Shown: positions 47,876-55,943 of the stretch, piece after piece
Layout: the number at the start of each line of letters is the position of its first letter
Position numbering within the stretch: the first letter of the stretch is position 1
Source of the DNA: Bradyrhizobium sp. RD5-C2
Lineage (GTDB): Bacteria > Pseudomonadota > Alphaproteobacteria > Rhizobiales > Xanthobacteraceae
Reading direction: 5' to 3'
Assembly: GCF_019972155.1 (NCBI RefSeq)
Contig: NZ_BOVL01000057.1
Coordinates: 1 to 64,000, forward strand
DNA: 64,000 nucleotides
Notes under the pieces: generated by a model
Seen by the model: the letters and a program-made list of their open reading frames with translations, nothing else
The model's database searches: none
What the model was told of the DNA's origin: nothing
Made by a program: the position numbers and the translations under genes

Positions 47876-48087
47876 GGGGCGTCTCCTGCTGGCTGTTCTC
47901 GTCGATCTTCTTGTCTTGGGCAGCGCACCCGGCGCCGCCGCGCATTCACCCAGCATATGTCAGGCCTGCCACGCGTGGCCATAGCGTGCAGTGCGGCCGA
48001 TGGAATGGCGCCCATGTCCGAACATGTTGGCGCTGCCAAAAAATACCGCCAATGTGCCGTTGATGAAGTGACCGAGCGGAGGTGACC

Positions 48088-48954
48088 ATGGCTGCCTTGC
48101 TTGAGACGAAACCCAATCCGATCGCCACGTTCGCACGGGGTGTGGTCCGAACGCTGCTTGCCGCGGCATTGATCTGTTGCAGCGCTGCGATGGCGGCGGA
48201 TGACAGCCTCTACCGCGCGCAGACCGTCGTCACCGGCCAGGGCGAGCCGAACCGCATCATCGGCTTCGGTGCATGTCTCGAGGACGTCCTGATCAAGGTG
48301 TCAGGTCAGCCGATGCTGGCGAGCGACCGCCGTCTCGCAGGCTTCAAATCCAGGGTCAGGGAGTTCGTCAGTAGTTTCGACTATCACGACCAGTATGCCG
48401 GCAAGCCGCATCATGACGAGCAGGGCACCCGCGACCGGCCTTACGACCTGACGGTGGCTTTCGACCAGAGCAAGATCGACGGCGTTCTCGCCGAGCTCGG
48501 CCTCAAGCCGTGGCGATCGCAGCGGCCGGCGCTCGGCGTGTTCGTCGAGATGCTGCACGGACCGAAGGACTTCATCGTCACATCGGACGGGACGCAGTCC
48601 GATCTGCAGCGCGATGCACTCGCGGCTGCCGCCGGCAAGCGCGGCATGCGCTTCGTGCTGCCTGATTCGGCTGCGCTGACGCGCGCCAAAGTCACGGCCG
48701 TCGGGCTCCTGAAGATGCAGCCCGCGCAGCTCAGTGCGATCGTGGCGCCGCAGGGCGGCGAGGCCATCCTGGTCGGGCAACTGGTCTGGGATGACAAGGA
48801 TCTCGGCTGGGCCACGCAATGGCGGATGGCGTGGCGCGGCAAGGACTACACATGGCAGTTTCGCGGCGTCACCTTCGATGAGGCCTTCCGGCGCGGCGTC
48901 GGCGGCGCCGCGCTGGTGCTGTCGGGCAATGGCGATCCGGGACGATCGAAATGA
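48088..48954 (+). CDS. exported DUF2066 protein
   Basis: 288 residues from ATG 48088, preferred over a GTG at 48082 because GGAGG ends just before at a good distance. The N terminus is a longish signal sequence (hydrophobic core TLLAAALICCSAAMA, cleavage near residue 37). The rest matches the DUF2066 pattern: YRAQTVVTGQGEPNRIIGFGACLEDVLIKVSG, then PALGVFVEMLHG and QRDALAAAAGKRGMRFVLPD. It is probably periplasmic or lipid-associated; there is no lipobox at the cleavage site. The function of the family is not known. It is convergent with an AraC-type regulator gene (7 bp between ends). Confidence 0.85.
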   Translation: MAALLETKPNPIATFARGVVRTLLAAALICCSAAMAADDSLYRAQTVVTGQGEPNRIIGFGACLEDVLIKVSGQPMLASDRRLAGFKSRVREFVSSFDYHDQYAGKPHHDEQGTRDRPYDLTVAFDQSKIDGVLAELGLKPWRSQRPALGVFVEMLHGPKDFIVTSDGTQSDLQRDALAAAAGKRGMRFVLPDSAALTRAKVTAVGLLKMQPAQLSAIVAPQGGEAILVGQLVWDDKDLGWATQWRMAWRGKDYTWQFRGVTFDEAFRRGVGGAALVLSGNGDPGRSK

Positions 48955-48961
48955 GCTTGTT

Positions 48962-49921
48962 CTAGCCGGCGTAGCCGAGCGTCTGCGACGGGTACTCTCC
49001 GAACATCGCGCGGTAGTATTGCGAGAAGCGCCCGAGCTCGATGAAGCCCTGTTCGATCGCGACCTTGGAAACGGTGGTCTGCTCCGGCGTGCTTTCGCGC
49101 AGGATCGAACGGATCATGCAGAGCCGCTTGTAGCGCAGGAACGTCACCGGGCCGACGCCGAACACCTCGTGGAAGGCGCGGTGCAGGCTGCGTCGCGACA
49201 GCCGAAGCTCGGTGCAGATTTCCGAGACATGGACCGGGCGGGCGCCCGCGGCGTGCAGATAGTCCTCGACGTGGCGCACCAGCCTCATCGCCGACGGCAG
49301 ATAGCTGGTTCCGTCTGACGGCAGCGATGTGATGGCCGTCGGCCTGACGCATTCGATGATCGCGCGCTTCCAGAACTCGGACGAGGAGTCCGACAGCGCG
49401 TCCGGATACCGGGCGAGATGCGCGACGATCTGCGGCAGTCTGGCCGCCCCGGCCATGCCGAGCGCGGGGTCGGCGCGAAAGTGGTTCTTTGCCTGCCAGG
49501 TTTCGGCATCGGCGAGCCGCGGCTCGCCGCCGAATATGTCGGGCAGATCGGCCATGTCGAAGCGAATGGCTGCATAGGACGAGGCCTTGTGAAAGACGCC
49601 GTCATGCTCGACCGACGGTGGGATCACCAGTACGTCGGCCGGCTGCATGTCGAATGCCCAATGCGTGACGCGATCCGTGGCGTTCAGCAGCATTCCGATG
49701 ATCAGCTTGTTGTCGGCCGAAGTACGCTGGGTGCGGACCCCGACATTGAATGCGCCGATGCTGAGCGAAAAATCGCCGATCCCGACATGGGACAACGTTC
49801 CGCGCAGCTTGCCGCGCTCAAGCTGCATGACCTCGACATGCGAGCCTTTGACGGCGTCGTGGAGCCCCTCGAAGCCGTCAAGCTCGCCGCTGTGAACCGT
49901 CAGGTGCTGGCCCATATCCAT
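48962..49921 (-). CDS. AraC-family transcription regulator
   Basis: 319 residues from ATG 49921 (an upstream in-frame start at 50056 adds a Pro/Ser stretch unlike the family). The C-terminal DNA-binding domain has two helix-turn-helix units (about residues 215-315: VSEICTELRLSRRSLHRAFHEVFG and VSKVAIEQGFIELGRFSQYYRAMFGEYPSQTL). The N-terminal domain (about 15-165) resembles the AraC-binding-like cupin sensor found in regulators such as those near ethanolamine or aromatic genes. The target is unknown: neighbours are a DUF2066 gene and a small hypothetical gene. Confidence 0.9.
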   Translation of the reverse strand: MDMGQHLTVHSGELDGFEGLHDAVKGSHVEVMQLERGKLRGTLSHVGIGDFSLSIGAFNVGVRTQRTSADNKLIIGMLLNATDRVTHWAFDMQPADVLVIPPSVEHDGVFHKASSYAAIRFDMADLPDIFGGEPRLADAETWQAKNHFRADPALGMAGAARLPQIVAHLARYPDALSDSSSEFWKRAIIECVRPTAITSLPSDGTSYLPSAMRLVRHVEDYLHAAGARPVHVSEICTELRLSRRSLHRAFHEVFGVGPVTFLRYKRLCMIRSILRESTPEQTTVSKVAIEQGFIELGRFSQYYRAMFGEYPSQTLGYAG

Positions 49922-50140
49922 GCGTCCCACGGCGGAATCGTGGGCGGGATTTTTGCCGGTTTTGCTCGGGAAGGCAACGTGGACGACGGCACGGAATTGA
50001 TGGGTAGGGACGTCGTTTTGCCAGGACCGCGCGCCCTGGGGACAAGATTGGCACAAAGTGCATATCGCCCCCGCCGCATGGCGGGCAATCGGTTGATCTT
50101 AAAGCAAATTGCGCAGCCGCCAGGCGCTCTGCGCCGGTCG

Positions 50141-50422
50141 CTAGGCCGCCATCAGGTGCTCAAGCGCAACAGCCTGCTCGCGGGTCTGGAATGCGATGGC
50201 GGTGTGCGTGAAACCCGACGAGGCCTGGGTCTGCGCGATGTGGTTGAGAACTTCGGTGCCCTTGACCACGTGAAGGTCCATTCCGGGGCCGGCCGGGAAA
50301 ATGCCGAGGACGACATCGTAGGCCTCGACGATGGCCTTCAGGGCGCTGCCCTTGTCTTCCGAGGCATCGATAAAGATACGAACATCCGCGGCGATACTAC
50401 GAAGTTCGTCAAAGTCGATCAC
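50141..50422 (-). CDS. small hypothetical soluble protein
   Basis: 93 residues from GTG 50422. The alternating pattern (MIDFDELRSIAADVRIFIDASEDKGSALKAIVEAYDVVLGIFPAGPGMDLHVVKG) resembles a short alpha/beta domain; no signal peptide, membrane helix or metal motif. Composition and third-position GC match its neighbours, so it is likely a true gene. It is isolated, between the AraC gene and the MarR operon. Family not recognised. Confidence 0.6.
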   Translation of the reverse strand: MIDFDELRSIAADVRIFIDASEDKGSALKAIVEAYDVVLGIFPAGPGMDLHVVKGTEVLNHIAQTQASSGFTHTAIAFQTREQAVALEHLMAA

Positions 50423-50568
50423 TGGAAGTCTCCTATACGCAACTCACTGATCGACCTTAGCTACAACTTGCTTACTGAAACATAAATTACGCCCGGTTCC
50501 TTCGTGCACTCACCGCACCGTGACTCGTATTTCGATCTGCGCATCGCCGCCTTCGCGGCCCGCCGCTT

Positions 50569-51156
50569 TCAGCCGCCGCTCGGCGATCGCCGCTTCGCAA
50601 TGCGCTTGACCGGCGCATGGGCCGGCGCGGCATGTTCGGACGGATCGGCCATGTGAGGAATGCGGTGCTCGATGTGATCAACGACACGGAAGAAGGTGTC
50701 CAGCGTTCTGGCATCGAGGCCGGCCGTGAGGTTGCTGTGTCGGCGCAGGATTTCATCGAGGCTGCGGTCGAGCAGCGCCACGCCCTGCGCCGTCAGGCGG
50801 ATCTCGCTCCGGTTCCGGGCGCTGCCTCGGACCGGGGTCAGCTCGATCAGCCCCTTATTCTTCAGCGACGTCGTCTCGCGGCTGACGACGGCCTTGTCGA
50901 GCTGCGCGTTGGTCCAGATGTCGTAGGCGCTGGCGGGCTCATGCTCCCTGAGAAAGGACAGCACCCGCCATTCCGCGAGCGAGACGCCGTAGGCTTGCGG
51001 GAAGAACGCATTGGCATTCGCGCGCAACTTCGCGACCAGGCTCGACAGCACCGTCGGCACATAGCGTTCGAAATCGATCACCAGCTCCGAACGTGCGTCC
51101 TCCTGCGGGGCGCGGCGCGCGTCAGCGACTTTGGTACGAGCAGTCCGGCTTTTCAT
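50569..51156 (-). CDS. MarR-family repressor of the dioxygenase operon
   Basis: 195 residues. Winged helix-turn-helix of MarR type (about residues 60-130: EWRVLSFLREHEPASAYDIW, AVVSRETTSLKNKGLIELTPV, SARNRSEIRLTAQG) with helical dimerisation ends and a basic C-terminal tail. Its ATG overlaps the stop of the MFS carrier gene by four bases, so it is the last gene of the dioxygenase operon and would report on its own expression. The perfect 20-bp palindrome upstream of the operon (54812-54831) has the size and symmetry of a MarR site and is the best candidate target. The ligand is probably an aromatic acid handled by the operon. Confidence 0.9.
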   Translation of the reverse strand: MKSRTARTKVADARRAPQEDARSELVIDFERYVPTVLSSLVAKLRANANAFFPQAYGVSLAEWRVLSFLREHEPASAYDIWTNAQLDKAVVSRETTSLKNKGLIELTPVRGSARNRSEIRLTAQGVALLDRSLDEILRRHSNLTAGLDARTLDTFFRVVDHIEHRIPHMADPSEHAAPAHAPVKRIAKRRSPSGG

Positions 51157-52466
51157 TCTTTCACGAGTTGTGTGCGCGCGATCAAGACCAGGACCGCCGC
51201 GACGAGGAGAACGCCTGATACCACGAGGAAGCCGGTAGTGAAGCTGCCGGAGGCATCCTTGGCGCGTCCGATCACGATCGGGATCGTCGCACCTCCGATG
51301 CTGCCGATGGTACTGACCAGGCCGATCGCTCCCGGCGCGCTCTGCCGCGACATGTAGGACTGCGGAATGGTCCAGAACACGGCCTGCGTACCATAGACGC
51401 CGACATTGGCAACCATGAATCCGACGATGATCCAGACCGGCGATGTCGAAAAGGCTGCTATCGCGAAGCCCGCTGCCGCGATCACGAAGGTCGCCGCGGC
51501 ATAGTAGAAGCGTTCACCGACGTGGTCCGAGTGCCGCGACAGTGCAATCATGCCGATCAGGCCGGCGATCGGCGGGATCGCGGTCACGAAGCCGACCTGC
51601 GAATTCGGCAGGCCGAACGATTTAATGATCTGGGGCAGCCAGGGAAACAGCGAAGCCAGCCCGCAGAACAGCCCGAAATTGCACAGGCCGAACAGCAGCA
51701 CCATCGGCTTGGTGATGGTCCTGAGCACGCCCTCGGCATGCACCACCCCGGTCGCCTTGGCGTCGCGCTCCAGCGCACCGGTCAGCCAGTTGCGCTGCGC
51801 CGTCGACAGCCACGTCGCCTGCTGCGGGCGGTCGGTCAGGTAGAAGATGCCGACGATCCCCAGGATGATGGGCGGCACGCCTTCGAGGATGAACAGCCAT
51901 TTCCAGCCCGAAATCCCGAACGTTCCGTTCAGTTCGAGGATGACGCCGGAGATCAGCGAGGCGAAGATATAGGAGATCGGCACCGCATAGTTGAACATCG
52001 CATTGTAGCGGGCGCGGTAGCTGAACGGAAACCAGAGGCTCAGCAGCAGCATGACGCCGGGAAACAGGCCGGACTCGGCAAAGCCGAGGAAGCCGCGGAA
52101 TGCATAGAGGCTGAGCGGGCCTTGCGTGAAGGCCATCAGCACCGTGGCAATGCCCCACAGGATCGCGATCCGCGTCAGCGTGACGCGGGCGCCGTACCTG
52201 GCGAGGATCAGATTGCTTGGGATCTCGAAGATCGAATAGGTAAAATACATGATGCCGACCGCGATGCCGAACATCTCGGCATTGAGCCCGAGCTCCTTGT
52301 TCATCTGCAGCGCGGCAAAGGAGATATTGCCGCGGTCGAGAATGGCGAGAAAATACATCGCCATCACGAACCACATCAGGCGCAGCGCGACCTTGCGGAT
52401 GGTGGTGCGTTCGATCTCCGGATCGGCGGTCACACTCACCGCCTTGTCCATCACGACTTCGGTCAT
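51153..52466 (-). CDS. MFS carrier, anion:cation symporter (ACS) type
   Basis: 437 residues from ATG 52466. 12 membrane helices after a roughly 28-residue cytoplasmic start. ACS-family features include the start MWFVMAMYFLAILDRGNISFAALQM, YSIFEIPSNLILARYGARV and GFLGFAESGLFPGVMLLLSLWFP. Members take up carboxylates such as tartrate, phthalate or hydroxyphenylacetate with protons or sodium. It is placed between the Rieske ferredoxin gene and marR in the dioxygenase operon, so import of the dioxygenase substrate is likely. Confidence 0.9.
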   Translation of the reverse strand: MTEVVMDKAVSVTADPEIERTTIRKVALRLMWFVMAMYFLAILDRGNISFAALQMNKELGLNAEMFGIAVGIMYFTYSIFEIPSNLILARYGARVTLTRIAILWGIATVLMAFTQGPLSLYAFRGFLGFAESGLFPGVMLLLSLWFPFSYRARYNAMFNYAVPISYIFASLISGVILELNGTFGISGWKWLFILEGVPPIILGIVGIFYLTDRPQQATWLSTAQRNWLTGALERDAKATGVVHAEGVLRTITKPMVLLFGLCNFGLFCGLASLFPWLPQIIKSFGLPNSQVGFVTAIPPIAGLIGMIALSRHSDHVGERFYYAAATFVIAAAGFAIAAFSTSPVWIIVGFMVANVGVYGTQAVFWTIPQSYMSRQSAPGAIGLVSTIGSIGGATIPIVIGRAKDASGSFTTGFLVVSGVLLVAAVLVLIARTQLVKE

Positions 52467-52503
52467 CCCGGCTTCCCCCGATTCTTGATTTTTGATGGTG
52501 GCC

Positions 52504-52827
52504 TTATTCGGACACGCAGACTTCCAGCCGTTCGCCCGCCACGCGCACGGCATAGGTCCGGATATCGATCTCCACCGGACTGGTCAGCGCCTCGCCGGTC
52601 CTGATGTCGAAACGGCCCATATGCAGCGGGCACTCGATCTCGCATCCGTCCAGCATGCCGTCCGACAGCAGCGCCTCCGCATGGGTGCAGATATTGCTCG
52701 TGGCGTAGTACTCATTGCCGACGCGATAGAGCGCGATGTAGTGGCCGGCGATCTCGATGCCGTAGGGCTCGCCTTCGTTCAATGCGCCGAGCGTGGCAGC
52801 TTCGTGCCAGATTCCTTGATCCGTCAT
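52504..52827 (-). CDS. Rieske-type ferredoxin of a ring-hydroxylating dioxygenase
   Basis: 107 residues from ATG 52827. It is a single Rieske domain with cluster ligands Cys47-x-His49 and Cys66-x2-His69 (ICTHAEA and ECPLHMGRFD). It shuttles electrons from a reductase to the Rieske centre of the dioxygenase alpha subunit. It follows the beta subunit gene by 8 bp. A dedicated ferredoxin reductase gene is absent from this operon and from the rest of the window. The order alpha-beta-ferredoxin is like that of three-component anthranilate dioxygenase (andAc-andAd-andAb), as I recall it. Confidence 0.92.
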   Translation of the reverse strand: MTDQGIWHEAATLGALNEGEPYGIEIAGHYIALYRVGNEYYATSNICTHAEALLSDGMLDGCEIECPLHMGRFDIRTGEALTSPVEIDIRTYAVRVAGERLEVCVSE

Positions 52828-52835
52828 GTGTCTTC

Positions 52836-53351
52836 TCAAATGCTGTAGAAATCGAGCACGGTCGGAACGCGGTCATTGACCAGCGTGATGACCTTGCGCG
52901 CGATCTTCCAGGTCTCGCCTTCGCGCCTCAGCGTGTGCTGATAGCGCCCATGGCGCAGATGCTCCTTGGCGACACGCGGGTCGTAGACGTGCACCGAGAA
53001 CACCGAGTGACAGATGATCTCATCAGGTCCGCTCTCGGACGCCTCCAGGTTCGAGATCTGGTGCACGGTGCGCGGCAACGGCAGCGCGGTGATCGATTTG
53101 CGCGACTCGATGCGAGCGATCCGCTCTTCCAGTCCGCGCCGTGCATCGTGGTAGAGCAGCGAGACCTGCGTATCGGGATCACTGGTCGTGGTGTATTCGT
53201 CGAGCCATCCCGGCACCCAGTAGACGGCGTCCTCGCTGTACATCGCGACCCAATCGGTCCATTCGCCGGTGTCGAGCAGGCGGGCCTCGCGGAAGATGAC
53301 AGCGGCGGCGACCGCGTGAGCGTCGGCTTGTTCGATTGCGCTGCCAGCCAT
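52836..53351 (-). CDS. ring-hydroxylating dioxygenase beta subunit
   Basis: 171 residues from ATG 53351, which overlaps the alpha-subunit stop by one base (TGATG). NTF2-like fold with family hallmarks: EARLLDTGEWTDWVAMYSEDAVYWVPGW near the N terminus, then HQISNLEASESG and the C-terminal TWKIARKVITLVND. Beta subunits are structural in the alpha3-beta3 oxygenase and can influence substrate range. The spacing shows tight translational coupling with alpha. Confidence 0.92.
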   Translation of the reverse strand: MAGSAIEQADAHAVAAAVIFREARLLDTGEWTDWVAMYSEDAVYWVPGWLDEYTTTSDPDTQVSLLYHDARRGLEERIARIESRKSITALPLPRTVHQISNLEASESGPDEIICHSVFSVHVYDPRVAKEHLRHGRYQHTLRREGETWKIARKVITLVNDRVPTVLDFYSI

Positions 53352-54724
53352 CACGCCGTCTCCCCCGCGGCGTGCTGCAACAGCCTGCGCCATTCACGAT
53401 AGCCGGGGTGGAAATTCGTCTCGCCGCCGAAGCTGGTGGGGCCGAACGACCATTCGGACGCCGTTATGCCGAGCTCGCGCGTATGCGCGCTTTCGCCATG
53501 GCCGACCTCCGCGACGCCGCGCAGATAGCCTTGCGTGGGCGCGGCTGATGTCGCGTCGTAGCCGGTCTGGCAGAATTCATACATCACGTTGTCGTCGGAG
53601 CTCGCGAGCCCCGAGGCGTTGAAGAAATCTTCGTAGTTGCGAATCCGAAGCGTGCGCGCCGCAGCGCTTTCGCCGACCGGAGCCAGACAGTGCGACACCA
53701 TCTCGGTCTTGTCCGGCGCCAGCGGCCGCCAGGTTCGTACCTGCGCCGACAGGATGTCGATCACCTGCAGGTTCGGAAAAATCGTGAGGTTGCGTTGCCG
53801 AAGCATCCACTTGGCGCGGGTGCTGCCGACGCGCTGCCGCACGGCATCGAGACGCGCCGGATCCATGCCGAGCGGACGGCCATAGAGTTGCGTCCGCTTG
53901 ATCGACCAGTTGACGGCATGGCCATAGTCGAAGCTGAAGCTGCCTTGTCCTTCCTGTTCGCCTTCCGGCTCCGCCGTGAATCCGGCGTCCGGTCCGGCGG
54001 TGGCGTTGCGCTTCTTCAGGATATCGACGTAGGAGCTGTGGGTGGTCGCGAAATGATAATAGTCGAGACCATTCTCGAACTGCAGTTTCCAGTTTGCATC
54101 AAACGTGTAGGAGCTGGCGCCCGGCACGAACTCGACTTCACCGCTGTCGCTCTGATCGATGAGGAGGTCGAGGAAGGCGCGGGTGTCGCCGAGAAAATCT
54201 TCCAGTTGTGGAACGTCGGCAGAGAGGCTTGCGAACAGGAATCCGCGATACGAGCCGAGCCGGGCGACCGGGAGCAGGTCGTGATTCTGGTTCGAGAAGG
54301 AGGGCGGATACTGCCCGCTCGCTTCCTCGGTCACCGAGATGTTGCGGCCGCTCGAGTCGTAGGCCCAGCCATGATAGCGGCAGACATGGAATTTCTGCCG
54401 GCCCTGTTTGAAGGGGCAGACGACCGTGCCGCGATGCCGGCAGGTGTTGAGGAAGGCGCCGACCTTGCCCTCGGCGCTCCGCATCACCAGAATCGGATGC
54501 CGGCCGATATGGGTGGTGACGAAGTCGTTGGGCCGGGTGACCTGGGATTCCAGGCCGATGAAATTCCACGTGGCCTCGAAAATATGCCTGAGCTCGGCGT
54601 CGAACACGTCGGGATCGCTGAAGATCCGGCGATCGATCTGGAAGATGCGTTCGCTCGGGCGGTCGTCAATCAGCCGGGAAATCTCCCGCAGCCGTGCCGC
54701 GTGGTTCTGCGAAGCAGCGTTCAT
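53351..54724 (-). CDS. ring-hydroxylating dioxygenase alpha subunit, benzoate/anthranilate type
   Basis: 457 residues from ATG 54724. The Rieske domain has Cys95-Arg-His97 and Cys115-x2-His118; the catalytic domain has Asp221 bridging to the iron ligands His224 and His229 (NGLDYYHFATTHSSY), with the third carboxylate ligand in the C-terminal part. The C-terminal RIRNYEDFFNASGLASSDD motif is typical of BenA/XylX/AntA-type oxygenases. It adds both atoms of oxygen to an aromatic acid. Unlike BenA, which pairs with a flavin-ferredoxin reductase, this one is followed by a Rieske ferredoxin, so it is a three-component variant. First gene of the alpha-beta-ferredoxin-MFS-MarR operon. Confidence 0.93.
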   Translation of the reverse strand: MNAASQNHAARLREISRLIDDRPSERIFQIDRRIFSDPDVFDAELRHIFEATWNFIGLESQVTRPNDFVTTHIGRHPILVMRSAEGKVGAFLNTCRHRGTVVCPFKQGRQKFHVCRYHGWAYDSSGRNISVTEEASGQYPPSFSNQNHDLLPVARLGSYRGFLFASLSADVPQLEDFLGDTRAFLDLLIDQSDSGEVEFVPGASSYTFDANWKLQFENGLDYYHFATTHSSYVDILKKRNATAGPDAGFTAEPEGEQEGQGSFSFDYGHAVNWSIKRTQLYGRPLGMDPARLDAVRQRVGSTRAKWMLRQRNLTIFPNLQVIDILSAQVRTWRPLAPDKTEMVSHCLAPVGESAAARTLRIRNYEDFFNASGLASSDDNVMYEFCQTGYDATSAAPTQGYLRGVAEVGHGESAHTRELGITASEWSFGPTSFGGETNFHPGYREWRRLLQHAAGETA

Positions 54725-54811
54725 CACGTCCTCCCTACGACTTGCCGCCGGCTGCAAGGCGCGTTCCACGGCGGGAACAGCCGGCTTGATCGCCAATCTT
54801 GGAATGACTCT

Positions 54812-54831
54812 ATAGTTGTCATGACAACTAT
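54812..54831. promoter_or_regulatory. perfect 20-bp palindrome, MarR operator candidate
   Basis: ATAGTTGTCATGACAACTAT reads the same on both strands over all 20 bases. It is 88 bp upstream of the dioxygenase alpha start, in the 213-bp gap before the LysR gene end. Size, AT-rich ends and full symmetry fit a MarR dimer site, and marR is the last gene of this operon. Confidence 0.75.
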
Positions 54832-54937
54832 GGTCAAGGCGATTGGTGGCCCGGAGCTGACGCGGTGAGACCGGGCCGTCGGGAACGGGTGGCGGGATGC
54901 CGCGAATGGAGCCCGCGCGTGCAGCGCGGAATCGTGC

Positions 54938-55834
54938 TCAGCTCTTGCGCGCCGGCGCGGTCAGGATAGTCCCGTCATCGATCAAAGCGCGGCAGATCTT
55001 CTTCAACGTTGCAATCGCTTCACGCGTTGCCCGGCTCACCGGCCGTCCGCGCGGCAATGCCAGGACGCGGTCGGCGCGCATCCACGGCAACAGCGCTGCC
55101 GCTAGCGTACCGGCAGCGACTTCCTGGTGAATGCCGGAGAACGGTAGCAATGCATAGCCGAGGCCCGATGCCACCATGCGCTTCATCGGCGTGCTGTTGT
55201 CGACCCGTACCGCGCAGAGCATGGTCGACGGGAACGGGTTGCGGCTGAGCGGGCCCACGGCGGATGGTAGGGCGTCGAATTCCTTGCGGGTCAGTCTGCC
55301 GCGCTTCAGCAACGGATCGCGCGCCGGTCCGATCAGGAACACCTGCTCGACCATGAGCAGTTCATAGTCGAGGTGATCGTTGGGGGGCGGCGTCGTCACG
55401 ATCGCCAGATCGAGCTCGCCCCGTAGCAGCCGTTCGGATGCGTTTTCCGTCAAGCCTTCACTGAGCTCGAGCCGCACGCGTGGAAATTGCTTCACGAATG
55501 TCTGGGCCAGCGGCGGGTAGAGGATATCGCCGAGGCTTGGCGGCGCGCCGATCCGCACCGTACCGCTCGGCTCGCGATTTTCCGTGCGCACCTCGGCCTT
55601 GATGTCGTCGATCGTGCCGAGCAGCCAGCGCCCGCGCGCCAGCAGCACCTTGCCGGATTCCGTAACCGAGACTCCGCGCGCGCCGCGTTCGAGCAGGGCG
55701 CCGCCCAATTCGTCTTCGAGCTCCTTGACGTGGCGGCTGAGCGCCGACTGGGCGACGTTCAGCGTGCTCGCTGCGGCGGCAAAGCCGCCACGCTCGGCGA
55801 CGGCAACGAAATAGCGGATTTGCCGCAGGTCCAT
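54938..55834 (-). CDS. LysR-family transcription regulator
   Basis: 298 residues: N-terminal winged helix-turn-helix (about residues 1-60: MDLRQIRYFVAVAERGGFAAAASTLNVAQSALSRHVKELE) and a two-lobed effector-binding domain (about 90-295) with VRIGAPPSLGDILYPPLAQTFVKQFP. Regulators of this CbnR/CatR/NAC-like kind respond to intermediates of aromatic degradation. It is divergent from the FAD monooxygenase operon; a perfect 8-bp inverted repeat lies 10 bp in front of its start, so auto-repression and activation of the monooxygenase operon are expected. Confidence 0.92.
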   Translation of the reverse strand: MDLRQIRYFVAVAERGGFAAAASTLNVAQSALSRHVKELEDELGGALLERGARGVSVTESGKVLLARGRWLLGTIDDIKAEVRTENREPSGTVRIGAPPSLGDILYPPLAQTFVKQFPRVRLELSEGLTENASERLLRGELDLAIVTTPPPNDHLDYELLMVEQVFLIGPARDPLLKRGRLTRKEFDALPSAVGPLSRNPFPSTMLCAVRVDNSTPMKRMVASGLGYALLPFSGIHQEVAAGTLAAALLPWMRADRVLALPRGRPVSRATREAIATLKKICRALIDDGTILTAPARKS

Positions 55835-55843
55835 GACGGGCGC

Positions 55844-55864
55844 TCCATCTCAATTCGAGATGGA
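55844..55864. promoter_or_regulatory. LysR operator: 8-bp inverted repeat with 5-bp spacer
   Basis: TCCATCTC-AATTC-GAGATGGA, perfect arms. It contains a T-N11-A core as LysR sites do, begins 10 bp upstream of the lysR start and ends 80 bp upstream of the monooxygenase start, the usual position of the recognition site in divergent LysR promoters. An AT-rich stretch (55865-55900) follows, suitable for the activation site and promoter. Confidence 0.75.
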
Positions 55865-55943
55865 TACCATATCAAACATATTCTTGTGAGATACCAAAAA
55901 GAGAGCAGTCTCTCCCCAACGATCAAACGGAGGAGAGACGAGC

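Noticed and set aside
48001..48050. CATGT-CCGA-ACATG inverted repeat before the DUF2066 gene as an operator
   Set aside because: Arms are only 5 bp and part of the sequence may be chance in a 212-bp gap; no cognate regulator is adjacent.
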